From Dyadobacter fanqingshengii (GTDB lineage Bacteria > Bacteroidota > Bacteroidia > Cytophagales > Spirosomataceae), in assembly GCF_023822005.2 (NCBI RefSeq), contig NZ_CP098806.1, forward strand, positions 4,772,501-4,836,500: a DNA stretch of 64,000 nucleotides. Direction: 5' to 3'. Position numbers and translations under genes: made by a program. Below are positions 46,496 to 55,817 of the stretch, piece by piece. Every line of letters begins with the position of its first letter. Position 1 is the stretch's first letter. The notes below the pieces were generated by a model. It did no database searches, was not told the DNA's origin, and saw only the letters and a list, made by a program, of their open reading frames with translations.

Positions 46496-47091
46496 GTTAC
46501 ATCACGCTTCCACTGCACATAACCGCCGACAGCCAATGCGAGAAAGACGGCATATAAAATTGCCGTAAGATGCAGGTCTTTGTAAAAATACATGACCACG
46601 TAACAAGCATCCGCAATAATCCATAACACCCAATTTTCCAGATACTTGCGCGCCATCATCCATTGGCCGATCAGGCTGGCAACGGTTAATGCCGAATCGG
46701 CGTAGGTAAGGCTCGCGTCGGTAAATTTTCCCAATAAAAATCCCCAGGAAGCAGTTACTACGATAAAAATCAGTCCAAAAATGGGATACATCCGAACAGG
46801 CATCCGTGTTACATTGATCCCGTCATGATTTTTACCACCAAATTTCCACATCCACCAGCCGTAAATGCTTGTCAGGAAATAGTAGCCTTGCAAGCCCGTG
46901 TCGGCATAAAGCCTCACTTGCCAGAAAACAATGGCATATAGTACAGCATTAATAATCCCGAAAAACCATCCCCACACATTCTGCTGTGTATTCAGGTAAA
47001 CGCAGATCGCCCCCGTGATAAAGCCCAGTATTTCAAGCCATGTTGTAGCAATGCCGGCTAATGAAATGGTTTGATTGAGCCAATCGGTCAT
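46477..47091 (-). CDS. pnuC: PnuC-family nicotinamide riboside/vitamin transporter
   Basis: A 204-residue inner-membrane protein with about seven hydrophobic helices. The family sequences GAICVYLNTQQNVWGWFFGIINAVLYAIVFW (27-57) and YYFLTSIYGWWMWK (about 70-83) are clear, as is GQWMMARKYLENWVLWIIADACYVVMYFYK near 141-170. Members import nicotinamide riboside or thiamine-like compounds by facilitated diffusion. No riboswitch is recognised upstream, so the substrate is not fixed. It is divergent from mfd. Confidence 0.9.
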   Translation of the reverse strand: MTDWLNQTISLAGIATTWLEILGFITGAICVYLNTQQNVWGWFFGIINAVLYAIVFWQVRLYADTGLQGYYFLTSIYGWWMWKFGGKNHDGINVTRMPVRMYPIFGLIFIVVTASWGFLLGKFTDASLTYADSALTVASLIGQWMMARKYLENWVLWIIADACYVVMYFYKDLHLTAILYAVFLALAVGGYVQWKRDVTQLKTQ

Positions 47092-47169
47092 AGATTTTTA
47101 CGCTTTCAATGATTATTTGGCTAATATATTCCAAAATATCCAGCTCCCGGCCGATTAACAATTTTGTAA

Positions 47170-47201
47170 TTTGCCGTGTTCTGTGATTCAAGTTACTTTT
47201 G
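47170..47201 (+). promoter_or_regulatory. Predicted promoter upstream of mfd
   Basis: TTTG (47170-47173) and TACTTTTG (47194-47201) are 20 bases apart, a good Bacteroidota consensus. Transcription should begin near 47205-47208, about 150 bases before the mfd start. Confidence 0.6.
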
Positions 47202-47215
47202 TATCGGATGGCTGC

Positions 47216-47257
47216 GGCAAACATTTTGTGGCAAACATTTTGTGGCAAACATTTTGT
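47216..47257 (+). repeat. Three tandem copies of a 14-base repeat
   Basis: GGCAAACATTTTGT is repeated exactly at 47216-47229, 47230-47243 and 47244-47257. It lies immediately after the predicted transcription start, within the mfd leader. Confidence 0.95.
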
Positions 47258-47281
47258 ATAAAACCGTTGTTATTCTAAAAT

Positions 47282-47313
47282 GCCGGTCAGGGAAAATCCT
47301 GAAACGGCTTTTT
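47282..47313 (+). terminator. Terminator-like hairpin in the mfd leader
   Basis: GCCG (47282-47285) and TCAGG pair with CCTGA and CGGC (47305-47308), followed by T5. It sits between the promoter at 47170 and the mfd start at 47360, so it may attenuate mfd or end a short RNA of about 105 bases. Confidence 0.6.
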
Positions 47314-47359
47314 GCATTTGTATTCACGTAGCGAACCACCGCTTTATTACTATATATAA

Positions 47360-50300
47360 TTGGAAGTTAAAGACTTACTAACATTGTATAAAGGAGACAG
47401 TTATCTGGACATCCTGAGTACACAAATTGCCTCGAAAGATCCGGAAGCGGCACATGTTCAGATCAAAGGATTGGTTGGGAGCCTGGATGCAGTCGTTGCT
47501 GCATCTATTCAGGACAAGAAGAAAAGTCCGGCCGTTTACGTTTTGAGCGACAGGGAAGAGGCAGCCTATTTTCAGAATGACTTGCAGAATCTGATCGGCA
47601 AAACGGAAGTTTTATTTTACCCAACTTCTTACAAACGGCCTTATCATTACGAAGAGGTGGACAATGCCAATGTGCTGATGCGCGGCGAAATCCTCAACAA
47701 GCTCAGTGCCAGCAAGTCTGTCCCTACGCAAATTGTCACTTATCCCGAAGCATTGTTTGAAAAAGTGATTAACAAACGATCGCTGAAAGCCAACACATTC
47801 TCTGTTAAAGTTGGGGAAAAACTCGATCCGTCGTTCCTGACTGAATTTTTGACGAGTTACGGTTTCGAAATCACTGATTTTGTTTTCGAAGCAGGGCAGT
47901 TTTCGGTTCGTGGGGGGATTTTGGATGTGTTTTCATTCGCTAACGAGCATCCATTCCGCATCGAATTGTTTGGGGATGAGGTTGAAAGCATTCGTTCTTT
48001 TGACCCGGATACCCAGCTTTCGCTTGAAACGGCGAAGCAGATCAACATTGTGCCGGATATTCAGCAAAAGCTTTCGCATGAAACGCGCGAGTCGTTCCTT
48101 AATTTCTTTGCGCCGGAAACGGTTTTATGGTTTAAGGATGCCGAGCTGACATTGGAAATCATTGAAAATTGTTTTGAAAAAGCAGAAAAGGCGCTTCAGG
48201 AAGTGACGGGCGGCGGCATTCAAATTGTTTCCAATCCGCAGGATCTTTACGAAACGCGCCGGGGATTTTTAAATCAGGTTAAGAAGTTCAAAACTGTTGA
48301 ATTTGGTAAAAAGGGTTATTTCAAAACAGAGAGCAAGCTTCCCTATTCTTCCAAACCACAGCCTTCTTTTAATAAAGATTTCAAAAGACTGCTGGACGAT
48401 CTTTCGGAGAATCAATCAAAAGGCTATGTAAACATTATCGTCGCCGAACAACCCAAGCAGCTGGATCGGCTTGAGAGGATTTTTGAAGATCTGGATCCGT
48501 TCGTAAAATTCCGCCCAATGCACATTTCGCTGCGGGAAGGCTTTGTGGATGATAATTTGAAGATCGTTTGCTACACAGATCACCAGATTTTTGCCCGTTT
48601 CCATAAATACAGGCTCAAAGAAAAATTCAGCAAATCAAAGGCGATCACGCTGAAAGAGCTCAAATCATTACATCCTGGTGATTTTGTAACCCACGTGGAT
48701 TATGGAATTGGCCGGTTTGCAGGCATGGAGCGAAAAGATGTAAATGGTAAGGAGCAGGAGGCGATCCGGCTTATTTATCGGGACAATGATCTGCTTTACG
48801 TGAGTGTGCACAATCTGCACAAGATCGCGAAATATACGGGTAAGGAAGGCACGCCGCCCGCTATGAGCAAGTTGGGCTCAGGTGAGTGGGAGGCCAAAAA
48901 ATCGAAGGTCAAGAAGCAGCTTAAAGACATTGCCCACGAGCTCATTGCATTGTACGCAAAACGCAGGCAGGCACCCGGATTTCCGTTCTCGCCCGACAAT
49001 TATATGCAAGCCGAACTGGAATCTTCATTCATATATGAGGACACGCCCGATCAGGCCACTGCAACTGCGAATGTGAAAGAAGATATGGAAAAAGCGCATC
49101 CGATGGACAGGCTTGTGTGTGGGGATGTGGGTTTTGGTAAAACAGAAATCGCAATCCGGGCAGCATTCAAGTCGGTTTGCGATAGCAAGCAAGTGGCGGT
49201 TCTGGTTCCGACGACCATTCTGGCCATGCAGCATTTCAAAACATTCAGCGAGCGCCTGGCTGATTTCCCCGCAAAAGTGGGTTACATCAACCGTTTCAAA
49301 TCTACAAAAGAGATCAAGGAAACGCTGAAACAAGCGGAGGAAGGTAAAATTGACATATTAATTGGCACACACCGCATTCTGAATAAGGATGTAAAATTCA
49401 AGGATCTGGGGCTGCTAATCGTTGATGAAGAGCAAAAATTTGGTGTAAAAGCCAAAGACCGGTTGAAGGAAATGCGGGTTAATGTGGACGTTCTGACATT
49501 GACGGCCACGCCAATTCCCCGAACATTGCATTTCTCGCTCATGGGCGCACGCGATCTTTCGGTGATTGCTACGCCGCCGCCTAACCGTCAGCCGGTTACT
49601 ACGGAAGTGCATACATTCAGTGAAGAGTTTATCCGCGATGCGATCAGCTTTGAAGTGCAGCGCGGCGGACAGGTTTTCTTTGTCCATAATCGCGTGAATG
49701 ACATTGAATCCATAGCAAACATTATCCTTCGCCTCGTTCCGGATGTGCGCATAGGCGTCGCACACGGGCAAATGGACGGCGATAAGCTGGAAAAAGTGAT
49801 GGTCAGCTTCATTGAAGGCGACTATGACGTGCTGGTCTCGACCAACATTATTGAGTCAGGAATTGACATTGCCAATGCGAACACGATCATTATTAATTCC
49901 GCGCATATGTTCGGTTTATCGGATCTGCACCAGATGCGTGGTCGGGTAGGTCGTTCCAATAGAAAGGCATTTTGTTATTTGCTAACGCCTTCTGTTTCAA
50001 CATTGGCAAGCGATTCGCGGAAACGTTTGCAGACATTGGAAGAATTCTCCGAACTGGGCGACGGTTTTAAAGTTGCTATGCGTGATTTGGACATTCGCGG
50101 GGCAGGAAACCTGCTGGGCGCGGAACAAAGTGGTTTTGTGAATGATCTGGGTTATGAATTGTATCACAAAATGCTGGATGAGGCGGTTCAGGAGTTAAAA
50201 AATAATGAATTTAAAGACTTGTTTTCGAACGCATTAGGCCTGCCTTCCAAACTGGTTCCGGATTGCCAGATCGAGACGGATTTTGCGACATTGATTCCGG

Positions 50301-50713
50301 ATGATTATGTCAAGAATATTTCAGAAAGATTGTCGTTATATACCCGCCTTGACAACATCTCGACGGAAGATGAATTGGCCAAATTCGAGAAAGAGATTTT
50401 GGACCGGTTTGGCCCGATCCCTGCGGAGGTAGAAGATTTGCTGAAAATGGTCCGTTTGCGCTGGGAAGCAGAGCTTTTGCACTTTGAAAAATTAACTTTG
50501 AAGAGCAATACATTGAAAGGCTACTTCGTTACTTCGCAGAACGATGAATTCTTTCAGTCTCCGAAGTTCGGAATGGTGATTGATTATATTAAACAACACC
50601 CAAGAAAAATTGCTTTAAAAGACCAGAAAGGCAAGTTAATGCTCATATGCGAAGATATTAAAAGCATTGAACAAGCCAGGAAAGTCCTGATGGAGATGAC
50701 TGGGTCGATATGA
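47360..50713 (+). CDS. mfd: Transcription-repair coupling factor Mfd
   Basis: A 1117-residue ATPase that removes stalled RNA polymerase and recruits UvrA. The predicted start is TTG. UvrB-homology domains fill the first 400 residues (GGILDVFSFANEHPFRIELFG near 186-206). The RNA-polymerase-interacting CarD-like domain is near 440-500 (GDFVTHVDYGIGRFAGM). The translocase has GDVGFGKTE at about 588-596, DEEQKFG near 688, TATPIPRTL, and the QMRGRVGRS motif. A C-terminal TRCF domain ends the protein. Length is full. A structured leader precedes it. Confidence 0.96.
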   Translation: MEVKDLLTLYKGDSYLDILSTQIASKDPEAAHVQIKGLVGSLDAVVAASIQDKKKSPAVYVLSDREEAAYFQNDLQNLIGKTEVLFYPTSYKRPYHYEEVDNANVLMRGEILNKLSASKSVPTQIVTYPEALFEKVINKRSLKANTFSVKVGEKLDPSFLTEFLTSYGFEITDFVFEAGQFSVRGGILDVFSFANEHPFRIELFGDEVESIRSFDPDTQLSLETAKQINIVPDIQQKLSHETRESFLNFFAPETVLWFKDAELTLEIIENCFEKAEKALQEVTGGGIQIVSNPQDLYETRRGFLNQVKKFKTVEFGKKGYFKTESKLPYSSKPQPSFNKDFKRLLDDLSENQSKGYVNIIVAEQPKQLDRLERIFEDLDPFVKFRPMHISLREGFVDDNLKIVCYTDHQIFARFHKYRLKEKFSKSKAITLKELKSLHPGDFVTHVDYGIGRFAGMERKDVNGKEQEAIRLIYRDNDLLYVSVHNLHKIAKYTGKEGTPPAMSKLGSGEWEAKKSKVKKQLKDIAHELIALYAKRRQAPGFPFSPDNYMQAELESSFIYEDTPDQATATANVKEDMEKAHPMDRLVCGDVGFGKTEIAIRAAFKSVCDSKQVAVLVPTTILAMQHFKTFSERLADFPAKVGYINRFKSTKEIKETLKQAEEGKIDILIGTHRILNKDVKFKDLGLLIVDEEQKFGVKAKDRLKEMRVNVDVLTLTATPIPRTLHFSLMGARDLSVIATPPPNRQPVTTEVHTFSEEFIRDAISFEVQRGGQVFFVHNRVNDIESIANIILRLVPDVRIGVAHGQMDGDKLEKVMVSFIEGDYDVLVSTNIIESGIDIANANTIIINSAHMFGLSDLHQMRGRVGRSNRKAFCYLLTPSVSTLASDSRKRLQTLEEFSELGDGFKVAMRDLDIRGAGNLLGAEQSGFVNDLGYELYHKMLDEAVQELKNNEFKDLFSNALGLPSKLVPDCQIETDFATLIPDDYVKNISERLSLYTRLDNISTEDELAKFEKEILDRFGPIPAEVEDLLKMVRLRWEAELLHFEKLTLKSNTLKGYFVTSQNDEFFQSPKFGMVIDYIKQHPRKIALKDQKGKLMLICEDIKSIEQARKVLMEMTGSI

Positions 50714-50810
50714 CCTGATAATTGATTTTTAGTAAAAATTTCATTTCATTTCTTACATTTGCGATTTCGCATACTATAAAAATACCAAACACTTAAGTCA
50801 CTTTAAAGCA

Positions 50811-52091
50811 ATGATTTGCATGCATAAGATGGGTATCCGGTCGATCGCGTTGATTCTGATTGTGTTATTAGCCGCTACTTCATGTAGTAAAAAGAAGCGA
50901 CCAACCAGTCTTAAACCTGGTAAAACAAGCTCTAAAACGGGTTTGGCTTACAATGGCAAAGACGGATTTGAGGTCAAACAGTACAAAGCATTGCCAGCAG
51001 GCCCCGACCTTGTTTATATCGAAGGTGGCAGGTTTACAATGGGTTCTTTGGAGGAAGAGGTGATGAGCAGACGGGATAATCCAAAACGTACTGTCAGTAT
51101 CCAATCCTTTTATATGGACCAGACAGAGGTGGCAAATGTCCACTATCTTGAATATTTAAATGCAGTTCAAAGAGATTCATCTGAGGAATTTTACAGTAAA
51201 GCGTTACCTGATACCAATGTTTGGTTCAATGAATTATCATTCAACGATTCATATGTAACCATGTATTTGCGCCACCCAGGGTTTCGTTTGTATCCGGTTG
51301 TGGGGGTTTCGTGGGTTCAGGCGAATGATTATTGCGCTTGGAGAACCGCAGCAGTAAGCCAGGCAAATAACACAGCAGGGCAAGCAGCAGCAGGTGGCAA
51401 AAAGAAAAAAGGGTTCTCTTTCGGCAAGAAGAAAAAGGATGCAGCGGCGGCAGACGCAGCAGTTGCAGCGACGGACGCACCGGCACCGCAGCTTAGAATT
51501 GAAAGCGGTTACGTAATGCCTCCTTACCGTCTGCCAACAGAAGCAGAGTTTGAATATGCAGCGATGGCAATGATTGGAACGCAGTATTCTGATGAAAACC
51601 AATCCAACCAAAGAATTTATCCATGGGACGGTTCCACAATGCGTCAGCCACGTGGCCGTAAGCAGGGAACCATGTTAGCAAACTTTAAACGTGGTCCTGG
51701 TGACTACGCGGGTATTGCAGGCAAATCTAATGACGGAGCGATCATTACTCAGGAAATTCGTTCGTATCCGGCTAACGACAATGGTTTGTATGACATGGCA
51801 GGAAACGTAAGCGAGTGGGTTTATGACGTCTATCGCCCGCTTTCAAACAATGATGTAAATGACTTGAACTCTTTCCGTCGCGATGGTTACCAGGACGAAG
51901 CTAAAAATTACGATAGTAAGAACGGCAACTCTCTGGTTAACGATAATTTGAGAGTATTTAAAGGTGGTTCTTGGTCAGATGTTGCGTACTGGCTTTCACC
52001 AGGAACACGTCGCTACATGGACCAGGATTCAGCGACTGCAATGGTTGGTTTCCGTTGCGCAATGATCGCCACTGGAAGTCACAAAGAATAA
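50811..52091 (+). CDS. gldJ: Gliding-motility lipoprotein GldJ
   Basis: A 426-residue lipoprotein (lipobox Cys25 in LLAATSC) with a formylglycine-generating-enzyme-like (FGE-sulfatase) fold: YIEGGRFTMGSLEEEV (69-84), YMDQTEVANVHYLEYL (101-116), VVGVSWVQANDYCAWR (163-178), YRLPTEAEFEYAAMA (239-253) and the terminal RVFKGGSWSD...GFRCAM. The segment LPDTNVWFNELSFNDSYVTMYLRHP matches GldJ rather than GldK. A lineage-specific Lys/Ala-rich insert (about 180-226) interrupts the domain. GldJ is needed for gliding and stabilises GldK. No gldKLMN genes are here. ATGs at residues 4 and 7 are alternative starts. Confidence 0.88.
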   Translation: MICMHKMGIRSIALILIVLLAATSCSKKKRPTSLKPGKTSSKTGLAYNGKDGFEVKQYKALPAGPDLVYIEGGRFTMGSLEEEVMSRRDNPKRTVSIQSFYMDQTEVANVHYLEYLNAVQRDSSEEFYSKALPDTNVWFNELSFNDSYVTMYLRHPGFRLYPVVGVSWVQANDYCAWRTAAVSQANNTAGQAAAGGKKKKGFSFGKKKKDAAAADAAVAATDAPAPQLRIESGYVMPPYRLPTEAEFEYAAMAMIGTQYSDENQSNQRIYPWDGSTMRQPRGRKQGTMLANFKRGPGDYAGIAGKSNDGAIITQEIRSYPANDNGLYDMAGNVSEWVYDVYRPLSNNDVNDLNSFRRDGYQDEAKNYDSKNGNSLVNDNLRVFKGGSWSDVAYWLSPGTRRYMDQDSATAMVGFRCAMIATGSHKE

Positions 52092-52112
52092 GATTAAGAT
52101 TTCGCATAGTGG

Positions 52113-52143
52113 AAGGCGTTGCTCACTGAGCAACGCCTTTTTT
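52113..52143. terminator. Bidirectional terminator between gldJ and comF
   Basis: AAGGCGTTGCTCA (52113-52125) mirrors TGAGCAACGCCTT (52127-52139) with T6 after it. It ends at the comF stop codon. Confidence 0.88.
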
Positions 52144-52834
52144 AATGTTCTGCCAATGCGATGGTCAGAATGGTGAATGACTTGCAGCCTGCCAGTTTTA
52201 GCGTTTGCACGCATTCTTCCAGAGTTGCGCCGGTTGTTAACACATCGTCAATGATGATCACGCTTTTGTAGTTAATGTGTTCTTTCACTGCGAAAACGCC
52301 TTTCACATTTTCACGACGTGCAATTTTGCTCTTCCCGGTCTGCGTTGCGGTGTGTTTTATTCTTTCCAAAACTGTTGCGGACCAGGGAATGCCGGTTGCA
52401 TTTGAAAAACCTTCTGCCAGCAGATCGCTCTGGTTATAGCCTCTTATTTTTCGTTTCCTGGTGTGCAAGGGCACACTAATGATCAGTTCTGCTTCCGGCA
52501 GCATTCCAGCCGCCATCATTTCCTGACCAAACATAAACCCCAGCAACAGCCCGACATCCTTGTTACCCTTGTATTTCAAGGCATGCAAGAGCCGCTGCAC
52601 TTTTCCTTTTTTGGTAAAAAGCAAAAAAGAATGCGTTGAAATCACTTCCGGCACATTGACGAACTTATAGCGAATGATATCCTGATGCAGGCCATTGGAA
52701 TGGATTCTTGGCAATGAAATCATACAGGAGGTGCAAATTGTGGCTTCGTTCCCTACCAGCGAGCGGTCGCAGGCTTCGCAGCATCTTGGGAAAATCAAGT
52801 CGCTGAAATCACTTAAAATTTTTTTGAGATTCAT
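52142..52834 (-). CDS. ComF-family phosphoribosyltransferase-like protein
   Basis: About 230 residues. A zinc-finger-like cluster (Cys18, Cys19, Cys22, Cys34, Cys37 from the preferred start) precedes a type I phosphoribosyltransferase fold with VIIIDDVLTTGATLEEC near the end and GYNQSDLLAEGFSN in the middle. ComF homologues act in DNA uptake in competent bacteria; the biochemical role is unclear. The start at 52834 (MNLKKILSDF) is preferred because the longer frame would run across the pyrC promoter and start codon. Confidence 0.88.
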   Translation of the reverse strand: MNLKKILSDFSDLIFPRCCEACDRSLVGNEATICTSCMISLPRIHSNGLHQDIIRYKFVNVPEVISTHSFLLFTKKGKVQRLLHALKYKGNKDVGLLLGFMFGQEMMAAGMLPEAELIISVPLHTRKRKIRGYNQSDLLAEGFSNATGIPWSATVLERIKHTATQTGKSKIARRENVKGVFAVKEHINYKSVIIIDDVLTTGATLEECVQTLKLAGCKSFTILTIALAEH

Positions 52835-52858
52835 TTTTACGGGTTTTGAATAACTTTG
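52823..52858 (+). promoter_or_regulatory. Predicted promoter of pyrC
   Basis: TTTG (52823-52826) and TAACTTTG (52851-52858) are separated by 24 bases. The -7 element is 24 bases before the ATG at 52882, which excludes the upstream in-frame ATG at 52846 as the normal start. Confidence 0.5.
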
Positions 52859-52881
52859 CATCACATCAAAATTTACCCCGA

Positions 52882-54243
52882 ATGACCACGCTGATCGTAA
52901 ATGCACAAGTAGTAAATGAGAATGAGATCAATGAGTTTGACGTAATAATTGAAAATGGTCACATTCAAAGGATCGGAAAAGATTTACAGCATGTCGCAAC
53001 GGATCGCGTGATTGATGCAAAAGGGCAATATCTGATGCCTGGCATCATTGATGACCAGGTTCATTTCCGCGAGCCGGGGCTTACCTATAAAGCGAATATT
53101 TACACAGAGTCAAAAGCAGCCGTTGCTGGCGGTGTCACGTCATTCATGGAAATGCCGAACACGGTTCCTAACGCGCTTACGCAGGATCTTTTGGCAGATA
53201 AATACAAAATCGGTGCTGAGACGTCATTGGCGAATTATTCCTTCTTCATGGGCGCTTCCAATGATAACTACGAGGAAGTGATGAGGACGAATCCGGCCGA
53301 AGTTTGTGGAATCAAGATTTTTATGGGTTCCTCAACGGGCAATATGCTGGTGGATGCGCCGGATGTTTTGGAAAAAATATTTTCAAACGCGCCTACGATT
53401 ATCGCCACACATTGCGAAGACGAGCCGACAGTTCGCCAGCGGATGGAGCATTTCAAGGAAAAATATGGGGAGAATGTGCCTTATAACATTCACGCATTGA
53501 TCAGGAATGAAGAAGCTTGCTTGAAATCATCCACATTTGCGAGCGGACTTGCGCATAAGCATGGCACAAGATTGCACATTCTTCACATCTCGACGGGCGA
53601 TGAAGTCGTACTTTTTGAGCCGGGAATTCGAAAAAATGGACAGATTTTGTTGCGTGACGGAACGCCAAAATTAGTAACTGCCGAAGCTTGCGTTCACCAT
53701 TTGTGGTTTGATGCAGAGGATTACCATACGCTGGGCAATAAGATCAAGTGCAACCCTGCCATCAAAGCGCCGCATCATAAGGAGGTAATTTTACAAGCCG
53801 TGCTGGACAACCGCATTGACGTGATTGCAACAGATCACGCGCCCCACACGATTGAAGAAAAAGCGCAGGGTTACTGGCAAGCACCATCGGGATTGCCATT
53901 GGTGCAGCACACATTAAATGTAATGTTGGAATTAAATAAAGCAGGAAAAATTTCAATCGAAAGAATTGTTGAAAAAATGAGCCACACTGTCGCCGACTTA
54001 TTTCAAATCAGCAAACGGGGTTATATACGTGAAGGTTATTGGGCAGATTTAATATTGGTTGATACAAATGCGCAAACCAGAGTCGAAGCTTCCAATCTTT
54101 ATTCGAAATGCGGCTGGTCGCCGTTTGAGGGAGTGAATTTTCAATCCAGTGTGACGCATACCTTCGTGTCAGGAAACCTGGTATATGAAAACGGGAAATT
54201 CAATGAAACGCAGAAGGGGCAGCGGTTACTTTTTAGCCGCTAG
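52882..54243 (+). CDS. pyrC: Dihydroorotase-like amidohydrolase
   Basis: A 453-residue class I dihydroorotase-type amidohydrolase, which closes carbamoyl aspartate to dihydroorotate in pyrimidine synthesis. The N-terminal metal motif reads DDQVHFREPG (57-66), so the first His of the usual HxH is Gln59. Later sites look intact: ATHCEDEPT, LHILHIS, and ATDHAPHT with the catalytic Asp. The start at 52882 (MTTLIVNAQ) is set by promoter position. Its 3' end overlaps the Nudix gene by 18 bases. If the Gln abolishes one metal site, it could be a non-catalytic or mono-metal form. Confidence 0.87.
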   Translation: MTTLIVNAQVVNENEINEFDVIIENGHIQRIGKDLQHVATDRVIDAKGQYLMPGIIDDQVHFREPGLTYKANIYTESKAAVAGGVTSFMEMPNTVPNALTQDLLADKYKIGAETSLANYSFFMGASNDNYEEVMRTNPAEVCGIKIFMGSSTGNMLVDAPDVLEKIFSNAPTIIATHCEDEPTVRQRMEHFKEKYGENVPYNIHALIRNEEACLKSSTFASGLAHKHGTRLHILHISTGDEVVLFEPGIRKNGQILLRDGTPKLVTAEACVHHLWFDAEDYHTLGNKIKCNPAIKAPHHKEVILQAVLDNRIDVIATDHAPHTIEEKAQGYWQAPSGLPLVQHTLNVMLELNKAGKISIERIVEKMSHTVADLFQISKRGYIREGYWADLILVDTNAQTRVEASNLYSKCGWSPFEGVNFQSSVTHTFVSGNLVYENGKFNETQKGQRLLFSR

Positions 54244-54651
54244 ATATTCGTAGTAGTTTTCAATCACATTCAGGTCAGCTTCGGTCCAATCCAATGTTGG
54301 CAATTGCCCGGGCGTAAGCCATAAGATCTGCTCGTGCTCGGATAACGTAATGTTGAGCGTTTTGAGATTGCAAACGAAAGGGACGAGAATGATTTCGCGC
54401 CAGCCCTGGTCTTTTGAAGTTTCAGGAAGTTTATTTAGAATTTCAATTTCAACGTCAAGCTCTTCCTTTATTTCGCGTGCGAGTGCTTCTTCGTCTGTTT
54501 CTCCTTTTTCAAGTTTACCGCCGGGGAACTCCCACTGCAAAGGGAATGATAATGCAGCGCTACGTTGTCCAGCTAATACTTTTCCGTTATGTTCAATGAC
54601 AGCACAGGGCACCCTCACAACCAATTTTTCGGAAACAAGCACTTCAATCAT
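54226..54651 (-). CDS. Nudix hydrolase (MutT-like)
   Basis: A 141-residue pyrophosphohydrolase, probably acting on 8-oxo-dGTP or another nucleoside triphosphate. The Nudix box GGKLEKGETDEEALAREIKE (about 44-63) continues EELDVEI; the last Gly of the consensus is Asp, a common variation. The fold start VRVPCAVIEHNGKVLAGQR fits MutT. It overlaps the convergent pyrC by 18 bases and is transcribed alone. Confidence 0.88.
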   Translation of the reverse strand: MIEVLVSEKLVVRVPCAVIEHNGKVLAGQRSAALSFPLQWEFPGGKLEKGETDEEALAREIKEELDVEIEILNKLPETSKDQGWREIILVPFVCNLKTLNITLSEHEQILWLTPGQLPTLDWTEADLNVIENYYEYLAAKK

Positions 54652-54734
54652 AGAGGCGTTTAGTAATTTACCGCAAAATTACAACTTTCAATGTTAATTC
54701 GCGATTAATTCTTAAAACTTCGAGGAGTATTTGC

Positions 54735-55760
54735 TTAAAAAAGTTCTCCTGATCGATACGTCGGCAAAATCCCTAAGTGCTTGTAAGCCTTCTCCGTAAC
54801 CTCCCGACCGCGCGAAGTTCGTTTCATATATCCTTCCTTAATCAGGAAAGGCTCATAAACTTCCTCGATCGTTTCGGCTTCCTCGCCGCAGGCAGTAGCA
54901 ATCGTGGAAAGTCCGACTGGTCCGCCTTTGAATTTTTGAATGATCGTCGACAATATGCGATTGTCCATTTCATCGAGCCCGTTCTGGTCTACATCCAATG
55001 CAAGCAATGCAATTTCGGCGATTTCGACCGTCACTTTGCCATTGCCCTTCACTTGGGCAAAGTCACGTGTCCGGCGCAAAAGATTGTTTGCAATACGAGG
55101 TGTTCCGCGACTGCGGCGGGCAATTTCAAATGCTGCATCGTCTGCCAGCGGAGTGCCGAGAATGGCGGCTGAGCGTTTTAAAATAGTGGTTAACAATTGC
55201 GCATCGTAATATTCCAGACGCGCATTAATGCCAAATCTTGCGCGTAGCGGCGATGTTAGCATGCCGGCACGCGTTGTTGCGCCAATTAATGTAAAGGGAT
55301 TTAATCCAATCTGAATGCTGCGGGCATTGGGGCCGCTATCCAGCATAATGTCAATTTTATAATCCTCCATCGCTGAATAGAGATATTCCTCAACAATGGG
55401 ATTTAAGCGGTGAATTTCGTCGATAAACAAAACATCGTGCTCCTGCAAGTTCGTCAGCAAGCCAGCAAGATCGCTTGGTTTGTCCAAAACCGGGCCGGAA
55501 GTGATCTTAATTCCAGCGCCAAGTTCATTGGCTACAATGTTGGATAATGTTGTTTTCCCCAGTCCCGGGGGGCCGTGCAGTAAGACGTGATCCAGCGCAT
55601 CCCCACGTTGGCGCGCTGCTTGCACAAATATTTTAAGGTTTTCCAGTATTTTGTCCTGACCCGTGAAGTCGTCAAAAGTAAGCGGGCGCAATGCCCGCTC
55701 AATTTCTTTTTCAGTATTGGAAAGATTTTCTTTATCTCCGGACAAATAATCCTGACGCAT
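54735..55760 (-). CDS. ruvB: Holliday junction branch-migration ATPase RuvB
   Basis: Hexameric AAA+ motor that drives branch migration with RuvA. It has 341 residues, full length. Walker [10 protein letters not shown] is at 63-71, Walker B DEIHRL near 113-118, and the arginine-finger/sensor region with [15 protein letters not shown] near 162-176. A winged-helix C-terminal domain ends the protein. ruvA and ruvC are not adjacent. Confidence 0.96.
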   Translation of the reverse strand: MRQDYLSGDKENLSNTEKEIERALRPLTFDDFTGQDKILENLKIFVQAARQRGDALDHVLLHGPPGLGKTTLSNIVANELGAGIKITSGPVLDKPSDLAGLLTNLQEHDVLFIDEIHRLNPIVEEYLYSAMEDYKIDIMLDSGPNARSIQIGLNPFTLIGATTRAGMLTSPLRARFGINARLEYYDAQLLTTILKRSAAILGTPLADDAAFEIARRSRGTPRIANNLLRRTRDFAQVKGNGKVTVEIAEIALLALDVDQNGLDEMDNRILSTIIQKFKGGPVGLSTIATACGEEAETIEEVYEPFLIKEGYMKRTSRGREVTEKAYKHLGILPTYRSGELF

Positions 55761-55817
55761 AATAATCGGCTAAATAAACTTAACCAAAAATACTTGTTTT
55801 AATCTGCAAAAAGAAGC

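Noticed and set aside
47092..47200. Possible riboswitch upstream of pnuC
   Set aside because: No thiamine or other riboswitch core motif could be recognised on the minus strand.
52846..52881. Longer start of the dihydroorotase frame
   Set aside because: The predicted -7 promoter element TAACTTTG lies inside this extension, and the family begins at the ATG at 52882.
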